60,216 bases of DNA from Oscillospiraceae bacterium (GCA_009781425.1 WQYC01000014.1:1-60216), one strand, 5' to 3'. Positions 1 through 8,224 are shown, numbered from the stretch's first letter. Program-made: numbers and translations. Notes: a model not told the origin generated them from the sequence alone.

Positions 1-186
1 CATTTCAATATCAAGGAAAACTATATCATAGTGCGTTCCGCTTTCAAGGCTCTTGCACAATTCCTCACCGCTATAGTAAGCGGTTATTTCGGTTTGGATA
101 TTCAGCTTTTCGCAGACCTCGCTGATGTACCCTTTGACCTCATGGACGGAATTTTCCATATCGTCACATATTGCTATTCTGAGCAT
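1..186 (-). CDS. Response regulator, LytTR (AgrA/LytR) type, 5' part only
   Basis: The gene runs off the left edge of the window; its first 62 codons are present. The translation opens MLRIAICDD, with the acidic pair D8-D9, and reaches the phosphoacceptor site FLDIEM with D59. This is a complete first half of a CheY-like receiver domain. The ICDD opening and receiver spacing are typical of LytTR-family regulators, which carry a DNA-binding domain at the C-terminus; that part lies outside the window, so the output domain is inferred. The start is the ATG at 186, preceded by an AAGGGGG ribosome site. Its partner kinase is not visible and would be expected further left. The receiver call is firm, the LytTR subtype likely. 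Confidence 0.8.
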   Translation of the reverse strand, partial: MLRIAICDDMENSVHEVKGYISEVCEKLNIQTEITAYYSGEELCKSLESGTHYDIVFLDIEM

Positions 187-340
187 GGTATTACCGCCCC
201 CTTGTCGCTTTTTGGAATGGATTCAAGATAACTATATCACATTTTTTTGAATTATGCAAGTAGTAAAGAAGGAAACCCCGCTATACTCGTGGGAAATACA
301 GCGAAGGGCAAAAGGAAGCGACAGCGAAATATAACGCAAA

Positions 341-359
341 AGCCTACGCGAAGTAGGCT
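341..359 (-). terminator. Hairpin downstream of the PBECR4-like gene
   Basis: AGCCTAC and GTAGGCT form a 7-bp stem around a 5-nt loop. On the minus strand it is followed by TTTTGCG, a short T-run, so it is a plausible but weak intrinsic terminator for the gene ending at 374. Between 187 and 340 I see nothing else that can be named. Confidence 0.5.
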
Positions 360-373
360 CAGACAAGATGTAA

Positions 374-967
374 TTATGTGTCTATCTTTATTTTATCAGA
401 TTTAACTGTCTTTATTATACCGACAGCATCCACGTTCTTTGCAACGTATGTAATTTCGTTATACTGAGCATCATTCAATCCTTTTTCTAAAATCAATACA
501 ATCCTGCTATTCCATGAAGTTATTTCTCTTATGTCGTCGTTCAACGTGGTATTCGGAACGTAGTAATCACCATCTTTAACAAATCCCAAACAAGCGTGCA
601 CGCCTCCTACGAGTTTGTTTGTACGCAGAATCTGCTTGAAATTTCCATATTCGCCGACGATTTTGTAATTCTTCTTCGGATTAAAAACATGAGGTAAAAT
701 TTGCAATTTCAATTCTGTTGTGCCGTTACTTTTAAAGTTAAAATCTTTATTGGATAAGACATTACCGATGCACTTACTATAAAATGCGCTTGGAGATAGT
801 TTTGTATCAACTCCGGTCAAATGCAGATATGCAGTCTTAGGGAAAACCGCTTCCATGAATCCGTATTGGTCTTTCCCATATATAATCATCAAATTTTTGC
901 CGAGAAAATTATCCTTGTACATTTTTGCACATTCAATAATAATTTTTACCGCCGATTTCTTGTCCAC
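374..967 (-). CDS. PBECR4-like domain protein
   Basis: A protein of about 197 residues. The block AYLHLTGVDTKLS, followed by FYSKC, then GTTELKLQILPH and VGGVHACLGFVKDGDYYVPN, matches my memory of PBECR4, a phage-associated family placed in the Barnase/EndoU/ColicinE5/RelE nuclease group; catalysis has not been shown here. The reading frame is open further upstream to 1120, but the GTG at 967 has an AAAGGA ribosome site 9 nt ahead, and the upstream part is hairpin-rich leader, so I prefer 967. There is no signal peptide or membrane segment. It is a single gene with its own promoter near 1204-1232. Likely cargo of a mobile element. The family call rests on pattern memory. Confidence 0.6.
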   Translation of the reverse strand: MDKKSAVKIIIECAKMYKDNFLGKNLMIIYGKDQYGFMEAVFPKTAYLHLTGVDTKLSPSAFYSKCIGNVLSNKDFNFKSNGTTELKLQILPHVFNPKKNYKIVGEYGNFKQILRTNKLVGGVHACLGFVKDGDYYVPNTTLNDDIREITSWNSRIVLILEKGLNDAQYNEITYVAKNVDAVGIIKTVKSDKIKIDT

Positions 968-1197
968 GTTTATAAATCCTTTCAAAATTAAAGAGGCAAG
1001 TAACGTACCGCAGTATATTACCCGCCTCTTATGACTGATTTTTCCGTTGTCCGCCAACATACAGTCCAAAAAAACTGCATCGCTTCGAGTTTTTCCGTTG
1101 CTCGCCAACCGTAAGCCCACAAGTCTTACATCTATTTCGGATTTTTAAGGTGTCAGTCCACCGAACAACCATAGTTGTTTGCAGAGATACTCTTTGC
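968..1197 (-). promoter_or_regulatory. Long structured 5' leader of the PBECR4-like gene
   Basis: About 230 nt separate the predicted transcription start from the preferred GTG. The leader carries two near copies of the hairpin module GTTGGCGRRCAACGGAAAAA, and then a larger hairpin at 991-1030 (minus strand AAGAGGC ... GCCTCTT with an inner GTAA/TTAC stem) followed by TAATTTT, resembling an intrinsic terminator just before the ribosome site. This looks like an attenuator. Two overlapping frames stay open through it, which I take as chance. Confidence 0.5.
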
Positions 1198-1203
1198 AAT
1201 GAC

Positions 1204-1232
1204 ATTATAGCATATAATTCTTGAAATGTCAA
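1204..1232 (-). promoter_or_regulatory. SigmaA-type promoter for the PBECR4-like gene
   Basis: On the minus strand TTGACA and TATAAT are separated by 17 bp, an exact consensus match. Transcription would start near 1197 and run into the structured leader. Confidence 0.8.
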
Positions 1233-1453
1233 TAAAAAATTTTACGAAATTTTAATGTAAGGATATGCCGATTGATTTAAATTCTGTCCTTTGTTTGTCC
1301 TTTTTTATTACGGAAAATTACGTCAAATTAGATAAACGTTCTGATAAACGTATTCGGACAAACCGCATAACAAAGCACTTTATGGCGAATCACGACAACT
1401 CTTATAAAATGCTCAAACGAGTTCAAGTCCTCTCGCCCCTGCTAATAGCAGAT

Positions 1454-1506
1454 AATCCGAACCCCGAGCCGAAGCTAATCGGTGAAGCGTTCGGATTCGC
1501 TTTTTC
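1454..1506 (+). terminator. Terminator-like hairpin in a gene-poor stretch
   Basis: AATCCGAAC and GTTCGGATT form a perfect 9-bp inverted repeat with a 26-nt loop, followed by CGCTTTTTCGC. This fits a + strand terminator or the 3' end of a small RNA, but no convincing + strand gene lies upstream. The rest of 1233-1567 holds no gene I can support. One stretch near 1420-1445 resembles a tRNA T-arm but does not fold as one. Confidence 0.35.
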
Positions 1507-1510
1507 GCTC

Positions 1511-1548
1511 AAATAAAAAAAGAACGGGAGGTTGTAAAATACGACCTC
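1511..1548 (-). terminator. Terminator after the dual-OB pseudogene
   Basis: GAGGTTGT and ACGACCTC form an 8-bp stem (one wobble pair) with loop AAAAT. On the minus strand it is followed by a T-rich run. It closes the DUF488/dual-OB operon. Confidence 0.6.
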
Positions 1549-1567
1549 TCGCTCGTTGTTCTTGTTT

Positions 1568-1989
1568 TTATTTCTGATAAATCGCAGCGATAAATTTATA
1601 AAACCGCTTATCCCAAAAGTACGGATTATTCGGCAAACTCACAACAAGATAAGCCCCGCCAACCTCGCCCGTCTTGTCATATTTCGGGTCTGTTACGCTG
1701 ACGTTTTTATATTTATCGCCGTTATAAGTGAATTTCGCCTTATAATGTCCGTTGCTGTTCCGCGAAAGAGAAAGGTCACTAACCTCAATAAAGGCAAGCG
1801 ACCATTTTGTTTTATAGATGTTCCATTCGGTTAAATATTCTTTCGCATTTACGAACAACTTCTCAAACTTCTTGTTATCATTAAATATTTTCGATTTCAA
1901 TTTCTCGAAATCAAGCGGTAATTTTCGGATAATTGACTTCAACAAAATCCGCCGTGTTTGTCGGACTTTGTAAGTGCGATGAATTTCAT
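1568..1989 (-). pseudogene. Dual OB-fold domain protein, shifted and shortened
   Basis: A good ATG at 1989 behind AGGAGGA starts MKFIALTKSDKHGGFC, the characteristic opening of dual-OB proteins (K-S-x-K-H-G-G-x-C), but hits TGA at 1939. A second frame, open from about 1945 to 1568, supplies the family's usual C-terminus (GGAYLVVSLPNNPYF ... YKFIAAIYQK). The two parts are in different frames and the region between them is shorter than I expect, so an internal deletion with a frameshift is likely. The DUF488 gene lies just upstream on the same strand, a pairing I recall from other genomes. Reinitiation at TTG 1945 could still give a 125-aa fragment. Dual-OB identity is likely, not certain. Confidence 0.6.
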
Positions 1990-1997
1990 AATTCCTC

Positions 1998-2435
1998 CTA
2001 AATGTGTTTAATATTTATGTTTTCAAACCTTTCTGCGAGCATTTCGGCAAGTAGCCTCCTGTGGCACTGCTCCGCAGTCGGCTCAGCGCAAAGCAGGCAG
2101 ATATTCTTTGCGCTGTATTTGAAATCAAACGTTTCAAGCGAATTCCGTTGTTCAATAAGCTCACAGTATTGCGTTTCGTAGTCAGCCCATGAAATCTTTC
2201 CGTTCTTGTAATCGTCAAGCAATTCCTTTGACGGCGCATACTCCAAAGCGTGAACGTAATCGCAGTCGCAGATAGTTTTCAAAAAATACCGCAGGTCGTT
2301 ACCTTTGGAAAATCCGGCAAGCTGCGTGGAATTCCAAAGGCGAACATCGAGTAATAGCTCTATGTTGTTCGTTTTAATTAAATTGAAAAACTGCTCCGCT
2401 GATTTCTGCGTAAAGCCGATTGTATAAAGGTTCAT
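1998..2435 (-). CDS. DUF488 family protein
   Basis: About 145 residues. The start NLYTIGFTQKSAEQFFNLI, then LLLDVRLWNSTQLAGFSKG, and CLLCAEPTAEQCHRRLLAEML near the end are the DUF488 signature blocks (T-I-G-x-T; D-V-R; C-x-E-x4-C-H-R). Biochemical function is unknown; the conserved Cys/His residues suggest metal binding or catalysis. I chose ATG 2435 because AGAGGG lies just upstream; an in-frame ATG at 2450 is weaker. It is the first gene of a two-gene operon whose second gene, the dual-OB protein, is broken. A consensus promoter lies upstream. Confidence 0.85.
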   Translation of the reverse strand: MNLYTIGFTQKSAEQFFNLIKTNNIELLLDVRLWNSTQLAGFSKGNDLRYFLKTICDCDYVHALEYAPSKELLDDYKNGKISWADYETQYCELIEQRNSLETFDFKYSAKNICLLCAEPTAEQCHRRLLAEMLAERFENINIKHI

Positions 2436-2467
2436 AATCTGCCCTCTCATAAAGATTCGATAATACT

Positions 2468-2496
2468 ATTATATACGAAACAGCAATGCAAGTCAA
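2468..2496 (-). promoter_or_regulatory. Promoter of the DUF488 operon
   Basis: On the minus strand TTGACT and TATAAT are separated by 17 bp, about 35 bp upstream of the start codon. Confidence 0.7.
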
Positions 2497-2624
2497 TGCA
2501 AATATATTCATAAAAGTAATAGTAGCGGATACTCACTTTAGAACATAGTTTCTGTTTTTCCAGTTTTTCTTCGGGATAAACGTCCTTTTTCGGCAGAATA
2601 TATAGAAAAGGAGTGCAGAATTAT

Positions 2625-3074
2625 ATGAAAATTACAAACAACGAATACAACAAAATGCTCAAAGCGGCTTCTCCAAAGACAGAACTGCACAAAACCCTGC
2701 CGAAAGCGTTTATCTTCGGCGGGCTGATTTGCGTTATCGGCGAGGCTTTTTTGCATTTATATATGAATTACGGCGCAAGTAAAGAAACCGCCGCCATGCT
2801 GACTTCAATCACGCTCATCGGGCTTGCGGCGATTCTGACCGGCTTTAAGGTCTACGACAAATTAGCCAAGCACGCAGGAGCAGGGACAATCGTGCCGATT
2901 ACGGGCTTTGCGAATGCTGTGGTCGCGCCCGCGCTTGAATTCAAGACAGAGGGTTTTATTCTCGGTGTAGGCGCGAAAATGTTCGTAATCGCAGGTCCTG
3001 TCATAGTTTACGGAATCGCCGCGTCAGTGCTTTACGGATTAATCTATTATATAATGGGAACGGTGGTGGCATAA
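2625..3074 (+). CDS. spoVAC: Stage V sporulation protein AC
   Basis: A membrane subunit of the SpoVA channel, which moves Ca-dipicolinate in the spore inner membrane during sporulation and germination. The sequence has the family order: a basic start (YNKMLKAASPKTELHKTLPKAFIFGG), a first membrane helix, the loop YDKLAKHAGAGTIVPITGFANAV, and further helices through FVIAGPVIVYGIAASVLYGLIYYI. About 149 residues is the usual length. ATG 2625 has AAAAGGAG 11 nt upstream; a GTG at 2613 overlaps that site and is rejected. It overlaps spoVAD by TAATG, so the two are probably translationally coupled. Expression in the forespore under sigmaG is expected; I could not find a clean sigmaG promoter. Confidence 0.95.
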   Translation: MKITNNEYNKMLKAASPKTELHKTLPKAFIFGGLICVIGEAFLHLYMNYGASKETAAMLTSITLIGLAAILTGFKVYDKLAKHAGAGTIVPITGFANAVVAPALEFKTEGFILGVGAKMFVIAGPVIVYGIAASVLYGLIYYIMGTVVA

Positions 3075-4084
3075 TGGGCGCATATCTCGGAAAAGGCACG
3101 ATTGAGCTTAACAACGCGCCGTCGATTTTGTCTTACGCTTCGGCGGTAGGTCCAAAAGAAGGGCAGGGGCCTTTGGCGAATTACTTCGATTATATCGGCG
3201 AGGAATCGACGCTCGGTGAGAGCGACAGCTGGGAAAAAGCAGAAGTAATCTTGCAAAAAAGTGCATTCCGCGCCGCGCTTGAAAAAGGGAAGCTCGCCGA
3301 AACGGACATCAGCTTTATTTTCGCGGGGGATTTGCTGAATCAGTGCACCTGCTCATCTTACGGAATCCGCGACTTTGACATACCTTTCATCGGGCTTTTC
3401 GGCGCCTGCTCGACTATGGCGGAGGGGCTCGGCTTAGCTTCGGTTTTTGTGGAATCGGGCGTAGCGCAGAACGCCGCCGCAATGACCAGCTCGCATTTCT
3501 GCTCGGCTGAGCGGCAATTCAGACTGCCGCTGAACTACGGCGGTCAGCGGACTCCCACCTCGCAATGGACAGCGACGGCGGCAGGTTGCGCGGTGGTCGC
3601 GCCGCGGAAAGACCCGCCGTATATTAAGGCGGTGACGTTCGGGAAGGTGACGGACATGGGGGTCAAGGACGTGAATAATATGGGCGGCGCAATGGCAGGC
3701 GCGGCATGGGAAACGATAGGCGCACATTTAGCTAACACCAAGCAGAGTATTTACGACTTCGACATGATTCTCACGGGCGACCTCGGAATGGTCGGAAGCG
3801 GCTTGCTGATTGACTTATTCAAGCGCGACAGGATTGATATAGCCAACATTCACGCCGACTGCGGAATGATGCTTTTCAAAAACAAGGAACAGGACACGCA
3901 CGCAGGTGCGTCGGGCTGCGGGTGCAGTGCGAGCGTGCTTTGCAGTGTGATTCTGAAGCGAATCACAGAAGGTAAGCTCAAAAACGTGCTATTCGTGGCG
4001 ACAGGCGCGCTGATGAGTCCCACGATGATTCAGCAGGGCGAGAGCATACCCGCAGTCGCTCATGCTGTTCATATAGGAGGTTAA
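3074..4084 (+). CDS. spoVAD: Stage V sporulation protein AD
   Basis: The soluble dipicolinate-binding subunit of the SpoVA complex, with a thiolase-like fold. At 336 residues it is full length. Visible family blocks include AYLGKGTIELNNAPSILSYAS at the start, EKAEVILQKSAFRAAL, AGDLLNQCTCSSYGIRD, FGACSTMAEGLGLAS, and the late DCGMMLF/GASGCGCSASV region. It lies on the outer face of the spore inner membrane in studied Bacilli. ATG 3074 overlaps the spoVAC stop; spoVAE follows after 1 nt. The gene order AC-AD-AE matches the minimal clostridial spoVA operon. Confidence 0.97.
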   Translation: MGAYLGKGTIELNNAPSILSYASAVGPKEGQGPLANYFDYIGEESTLGESDSWEKAEVILQKSAFRAALEKGKLAETDISFIFAGDLLNQCTCSSYGIRDFDIPFIGLFGACSTMAEGLGLASVFVESGVAQNAAAMTSSHFCSAERQFRLPLNYGGQRTPTSQWTATAAGCAVVAPRKDPPYIKAVTFGKVTDMGVKDVNNMGGAMAGAAWETIGAHLANTKQSIYDFDMILTGDLGMVGSGLLIDLFKRDRIDIANIHADCGMMLFKNKEQDTHAGASGCGCSASVLCSVILKRITEGKLKNVLFVATGALMSPTMIQQGESIPAVAHAVHIGG

Positions 4085-4085
4085 C

Positions 4086-4445
4086 ATGAATTATTTATGG
4101 GCGTTTTTAGTAGGCGGCGGGCTCTGCCTCATCGGACAGCTTCTTATCGACTTAACAAAACTAAGCCCCGCGCGGATTTTAGTGGCTTACGTAGTCGCGG
4201 GCGTCGCGCTCGGCGGCATGGGATTATATACGCCATTGGTTGAATTCGCGGGTGCAGGCGCGACAGTGCCGCTGACAGGCTTCGGCTATCTGCTTGCAGA
4301 CGGCGTACAGAAGGCAGTCGCCGAACGCGGCTTGCTTGGGATTTTCACAGGCGGCTTCACAGCCGCGGCGGCAGGAATCGCGGCTGTTGTGATGTTCGCG
4401 CTGATTGTAGCAACGCTGTTCAAGCGCGGGGATAAGATGACGTAA
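4086..4445 (+). CDS. spoVAE: Stage V sporulation protein AE
   Basis: The third SpoVA channel subunit, 119 residues and almost entirely membrane. The sequence carries three to four hydrophobic helices and the family loop LVEFAGAGATVPLTGFGYLLADG, which is similar to the SpoVAC loop and reflects their common origin. An AGGAGG site at the end of spoVAD precedes ATG 4086. It is the last gene of the operon; no strong T-run terminator follows, and the 18-bp inverted repeat downstream belongs to the purE promoter. Confidence 0.95.
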   Translation: MNYLWAFLVGGGLCLIGQLLIDLTKLSPARILVAYVVAGVALGGMGLYTPLVEFAGAGATVPLTGFGYLLADGVQKAVAERGLLGIFTGGFTAAAAGIAAVVMFALIVATLFKRGDKMT

Positions 4446-4454
4446 AATGCACAA

Positions 4455-4505
4455 TTGACAAGCACCTCTGTAATATGGTATAATTTAACCATATTACGGA
4501 GGTGC
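4455..4505 (+). promoter_or_regulatory. purEK promoter inside a long palindrome
   Basis: TTGACA (4455-4460) and TATAAT (4479-4484) with an 18-bp spacer form a near-ideal sigmaA promoter. An inverted repeat with 18-nt arms (4462-4479 and 4488-4505, one wobble position, 8-nt gap) spans the spacer, the -10 box, the expected start site and the AGGAGG-like ribosome site. Because the left arm lies upstream of the start site, the mRNA would carry only the right arm, so this reads better as a DNA operator than as an RNA hairpin. If the spoVA transcript reads through, the full hairpin would hide the purE ribosome site. Confidence 0.7.
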
Positions 4506-4510
4506 ATTTT

Positions 4511-5020
4511 ATGAACGTTGGAATCATCATGGGCAGTGACTCGGATTTACCGGTCATGAGAGAAGCGGCGGATATTTTAAAAGAGCTCGGCGTTAGCTTT
4601 GAAGTCACAATAGTTTCCGCGCACAGAACCCCCGACAGGCTTTTTGAGTACGCAAAAACCGCGAAAGCGCGCGGCTTAAAGGTCATCATCGCGGGCGCGG
4701 GCGGCGCGGCACATCTGCCGGGCATGGCGGCTTCACTGACGACACTGCCTGTTATCGGCGTGCCTGTCATGACAAAAGCGCTCGGCGGCGTGGATTCGCT
4801 GTATTCGATTGTGCAAATGCCTCCGGGGATTCCTGTGGCGACGGTTGCAATCAACGGCGCGAAAAACGCGGGGATTTTAGCCGCGTCGATTCTTTCTGTA
4901 AGCGACGATGCACTTGCGGAAAAGCTTGAAAAATACAAGCAGAGCTTAGACAAAATGGTTCATGAAAAAATCAGTAGCATAGCCAACATCGGCTATGAAA
5001 AATATGCGGAGAATATGTAA
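4511..5020 (+). CDS. purE: N5-carboxyaminoimidazole ribonucleotide mutase
   Basis: A purine biosynthesis enzyme that converts N5-CAIR, made by PurK, to CAIR. The active-site block [14 protein letters not shown], the second block [14 protein letters not shown] and the glycine-rich [11 protein letters not shown] are all present; about 169 residues is normal for class I PurE. ATG 4511 is chosen because ACGGAGGTG is ideally spaced; an in-frame GTG at 4502 sits inside that site. purK follows immediately, and the presence of PurK fits class I (mutase) chemistry. It is expressed from the palindromic promoter just upstream. Confidence 0.97.
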   Translation: MNVGIIMGSDSDLPVMREAADILKELGVSFEVTIVSAHRTPDRLFEYAKTAKARGLKVIIAGAGGAAHLPGMAASLTTLPVIGVPVMTKALGGVDSLYSIVQMPPGIPVATVAINGAKNAGILAASILSVSDDALAEKLEKYKQSLDKMVHEKISSIANIGYEKYAENM

Positions 5021-6157
5021 ATGACAGACGTTACTAAAAAGAAAATCGGCATAATCGGCGGCGGTCAGCTCGGAAAAATGATGATTTTAGAGGCGAAGCG
5101 GCTCGGTTTTTATGTCATAACCTTAGACCCTGCGCCCGACTGCCCGTCGAGCAGTATCAGCGACGAATTAATCACCGCGCCTCTTAACGACGAGCGCGCG
5201 CTTCGTGAGCTTGCAAGCAAGGCTGACGTAATTACCTACGAGTGGGAATTAATCAACGCGAAGCCGCTAAAACAGCTTGAAAGTGAAGGCGTTTTAATTT
5301 ACCCGTCCGCGAACAGCCTGGAAATTATTCAAGATAAATTTTTGCAGAACACTGCATTTAAAAACGCGGGGATTCCCACGCCCGACTTCAAAAAAGTGCA
5401 TAGTATTGCAGACCTCAGCGGCGTTAAAAGCGGTATGCTGAAGACGACAATCGGCGGCTACGACGGCAAAGGCACGGCTTTAATCCGAACAGAAGCCGAC
5501 ACAGAAGCGGCTTTCGCCGCGCTCGGCGGCGGCTCAAAAGAACTTATGCTTGAAGAGCTGATTGACTTTGAGCTTGAGATTTCCGTAATTGCCTGCCGCG
5601 CGATTGACGGTACATGCGTAATTTATCCGATTGCGGAAAATATTCACACCGACAGCATTTTAGATACAACGATAGTCCCCGCAAGAATTAACAAAGAGAT
5701 AGAAGAAAAGGCTTCTCAGATAGCCGCAAAAGTTATGGAAATTTTCGAGGGTGTTGGTACTTTCTGCGTGGAAATGTTCGTCACAAAGGAAGGCAAAATC
5801 TACGTCAACGAAGTTGCGCCCCGCCCGCATAACTCGGGGCATTACACGATTGAGGGCTGCTTCGCGAACCAGTTTGAGAATCACATCAGAGCAATCGTGA
5901 ACCTGCCTTTCGGCAGTGTAAAATTGAAACAGCCGACAGTCATGGTGAACCTGCTCGGCGAAAGCGACGGCAAGGCGACTCTCGTCGGCGCGGAGGAAGC
6001 GTATGCAGACCCGAACGTGCGGATTCACTTATACGGCAAGCCCGAATCGAAAAAAGCCCGCAAAATGGGGCATTTTACGGTGATTGATGATACGGTTGAA
6101 GGCGCGGTTGAACGCGCGGAGAGGGCGAAAAAGATAATTAAAGTTATAGGTTCATAG
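5021..6157 (+). CDS. purK: N5-carboxyaminoimidazole ribonucleotide synthase
   Basis: An ATP-grasp ligase that carboxylates aminoimidazole ribonucleotide with ATP and bicarbonate, feeding PurE. The 378 residues begin with a Rossmann-like KIGIIGGGQLGKMM, contain LKTTIGGYDGKGT (ATP-grasp loop) and the late FCVEMFVTKEGKIYVNEVAPRPHNSGHYT metal-binding block. It starts directly after the purE stop with no gap, so translation is coupled. The rest of the pathway is not in the window. A bidirectional terminator closes the operon. Confidence 0.97.
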   Translation: MTDVTKKKIGIIGGGQLGKMMILEAKRLGFYVITLDPAPDCPSSSISDELITAPLNDERALRELASKADVITYEWELINAKPLKQLESEGVLIYPSANSLEIIQDKFLQNTAFKNAGIPTPDFKKVHSIADLSGVKSGMLKTTIGGYDGKGTALIRTEADTEAAFAALGGGSKELMLEELIDFELEISVIACRAIDGTCVIYPIAENIHTDSILDTTIVPARINKEIEEKASQIAAKVMEIFEGVGTFCVEMFVTKEGKIYVNEVAPRPHNSGHYTIEGCFANQFENHIRAIVNLPFGSVKLKQPTVMVNLLGESDGKATLVGAEEAYADPNVRIHLYGKPESKKARKMGHFTVIDDTVEGAVERAERAKKIIKVIGS

Positions 6158-6159
6158 AA

Positions 6160-6190
6160 AAATCCCGCCGTAAGGCGGGATTTATTTTTA
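6160..6190. terminator. Bidirectional terminator between purK and the diguanylate cyclase
   Basis: AAATCCCGCC and GGCGGGATTT form a perfect 10-bp stem with a GTAA loop, flanked by T-runs on both strands. It serves the convergent genes on either side. Confidence 0.9.
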
Positions 6191-8224
6191 GTTTATGAAC
6201 CCATAATTCGACTTACCGCTCTTTTTAATCTTATACATCGCTTCGTCAGCCATGCCGATGATTTCGTCAACGCGCTTCGCAGTGTCGCGGATAATCGCAA
6301 TACCTATACTGACCTTGACGGAAAGCTGGTCGCCCACGTCGCACTTGAAGCCTTCGCCAAGCCTTTTGAGAATTTCCTCGGCAGTCTTCGCAGGGTCGTT
6401 GACCTCCGCGTTACGGATACAAACGACAAACTCGTCGCCGCCGAAACGCCCCGCCATACCGTAATTTGAAACGATATCGTTAATAGAAAGTGCAGTGAAG
6501 CGCAGAACCTGGTCGCCTGTCGCGTGGCTGTAGTTGTCGTTGAAAAACTTGAAATCGTCTACGTCTATGAAAAGAATTGCGAATTCATTCTTGCGCGCGG
6601 CAATGAGGTCAATTTCGTTGTTAATCAGCTCTTCGAGCGTTTCGCGGTTGTAAAGGCTCGTCAGCGCGTCGTAGTTCGCGCGGGCTGAAAGGATTTTTTC
6701 CTTCTTCTTAGCGTTGTCGATGTCAACTATAACACCTACAACCTTTATGATTTCGTTGTTCGCGCTGTGAATCGGAGCGGCGCGCAGAAGGAACCAAACA
6801 TAGTCACCGAAGATGTTCTTCCAGCGGAACTCGTCCTGCTGTATTGTTTCGCCTGCCGCAAGCTTTTCGAGAGTTTTCTTATAATTCGCAGTGTCCTCGG
6901 GGTGAACCTTGCATTTTACTAAAAAGCTGTCTTTATATAGGTCTGTAGGTGCGCGGTAAGAGAATTTCTTACTGAAATTATTGGAAAAAATCACTTCATC
7001 CTTTTGCAAGTTCCACTCGAAAATAATATTGTCCGACATTTCAATAACTGTTCTGTGTCTGACCTCGCCGATTACCACGTTATCAAGCAGGTCGTTAAAC
7101 TCTTTGGCGATTTCGCCGTATTCATTACCCTGCTTAATATTAATTCTGACATCATGGTCGCCGCGGCGGATTTTTGTGAGAACATCTCTGATTATAACAA
7201 GCGGCTGTGTAAACTTAATTACAAAGAAGACGCTGAAGCCCGTCATGAGTATTCCGAGGAAAATCGCAAGGTTTCTGATTAAGGAGGTCGCGTCCCTGTA
7301 ATTATCCTCTATGTCAGCAGTTCTGCCGATTACGCCGAGCATCCAGCCGGTGTTCCCGACTTCGTTGAAGAGCGCGTGCGATTCCTCTCTGCCTACCTCA
7401 AAGCTGAAAAATTCTAAGCCGTTTCTAAAGCGGTCGTCTTGAATGAATCTTTTTATGTGCTGATATTCCTGCGTTGTTCTGTATTCTTCGTCAAGGTTTC
7501 CGCGCAGGTTATTGTCGAGCAGGTTGTTGAGCGGGCAAATAAGTATAAGCTTTCCTCTTGTCGAGGGTCTCGAATGGTTAAAAAACTCTGTAATATCTGC
7601 GCTCGAATATGTACATAACATATAATAAGATGAATCGCCGAGCCGCGCGAATTGAATAAGCTCAAAATCCTGCTCTGTTTCATATCCGCCCGAAACAGGG
7701 TTCACTGCGAACTGGTTTTCGCTGAGCCTTTCTCTGCGGGTCGACATAATAAAGTCGCGGAAGTCGCCGCCGACAGACATTATCACGCCCGCTCTTTCGT
7801 CAGCGTCGGACGAATCGGGGTTCGGCTCTGCGAAAATAGTGATTCCGGTGATTCCGCTGTCGCCCTCTGCAAAAGACTGCAACGCGCGTAGCGCGTTCAG
7901 ATACTCGGGTGCGAAGTCATAACCGTTTTCGCCGTCGTTTTCGTCGTCAGCCTCGGCTTCAATTTTTATTTCGCCGCCGGCGTCCATGAACGCGGCAAAA
8001 TCTTTGACTGCCGGATTCCCCGCGATAATATTAAACCGCTGTGTGTAAGAGTCAAAAAATGACAGCAAAGCTCCCGACTGCTTCCCGGACATTTCTCTCA
8101 TCGTCTCTTTGTACTGGTTTTCCGAAGACGCAGACAAATGAATACCCAAGAAGACCGTAAACACAGTCATGGCTAACAGCGAGAAAATAATCATCGCAAT
8201 AATCAGCATGGTTCTTATTTTCAT
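6188..8224 (-). CDS. Membrane sensor diguanylate cyclase (HAMP-PAS-GGDEF)
   Basis: Makes cyclic di-GMP from two GTP. Order in 678 residues: membrane helix 1 (about 6-28), an extracellular sensor region (about 30-310), helix 2 (317-337), HAMP-like linker (338-385), PAS/PAC domain (about 395-510, ending RWKNIFGDYVWFLLRAAP), and a GGDEF domain (about 515-675) with GRFGGDEF at 592-598. No RxxD inhibitory site is visible just before the GGDEF motif, so product inhibition may be absent. There is no EAL or HD-GYP domain. ATG 8224 follows AAAGGGG. It is a single gene. The extracellular ligand cannot be told from sequence. Confidence 0.93.
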   Translation of the reverse strand: MKIRTMLIIAMIIFSLLAMTVFTVFLGIHLSASSENQYKETMREMSGKQSGALLSFFDSYTQRFNIIAGNPAVKDFAAFMDAGGEIKIEAEADDENDGENGYDFAPEYLNALRALQSFAEGDSGITGITIFAEPNPDSSDADERAGVIMSVGGDFRDFIMSTRRERLSENQFAVNPVSGGYETEQDFELIQFARLGDSSYYMLCTYSSADITEFFNHSRPSTRGKLILICPLNNLLDNNLRGNLDEEYRTTQEYQHIKRFIQDDRFRNGLEFFSFEVGREESHALFNEVGNTGWMLGVIGRTADIEDNYRDATSLIRNLAIFLGILMTGFSVFFVIKFTQPLVIIRDVLTKIRRGDHDVRINIKQGNEYGEIAKEFNDLLDNVVIGEVRHRTVIEMSDNIIFEWNLQKDEVIFSNNFSKKFSYRAPTDLYKDSFLVKCKVHPEDTANYKKTLEKLAAGETIQQDEFRWKNIFGDYVWFLLRAAPIHSANNEIIKVVGVIVDIDNAKKKEKILSARANYDALTSLYNRETLEELINNEIDLIAARKNEFAILFIDVDDFKFFNDNYSHATGDQVLRFTALSINDIVSNYGMAGRFGGDEFVVCIRNAEVNDPAKTAEEILKRLGEGFKCDVGDQLSVKVSIGIAIIRDTAKRVDEIIGMADEAMYKIKKSGKSNYGFIN

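Noticed and set aside
1029-1232. An open frame with two VGxQRKN-like repeats upstream of the PBECR4-like gene
   Set aside because: It overlaps the promoter and the hairpin leader; the apparent protein repeats come from the repeated RNA hairpin modules.
1415-1450. A tRNA T-arm-like GAGTTCAAGTCCTC that might be an attachment-site remnant
   Set aside because: The flanking stem does not pair and no other tRNA arms are present.
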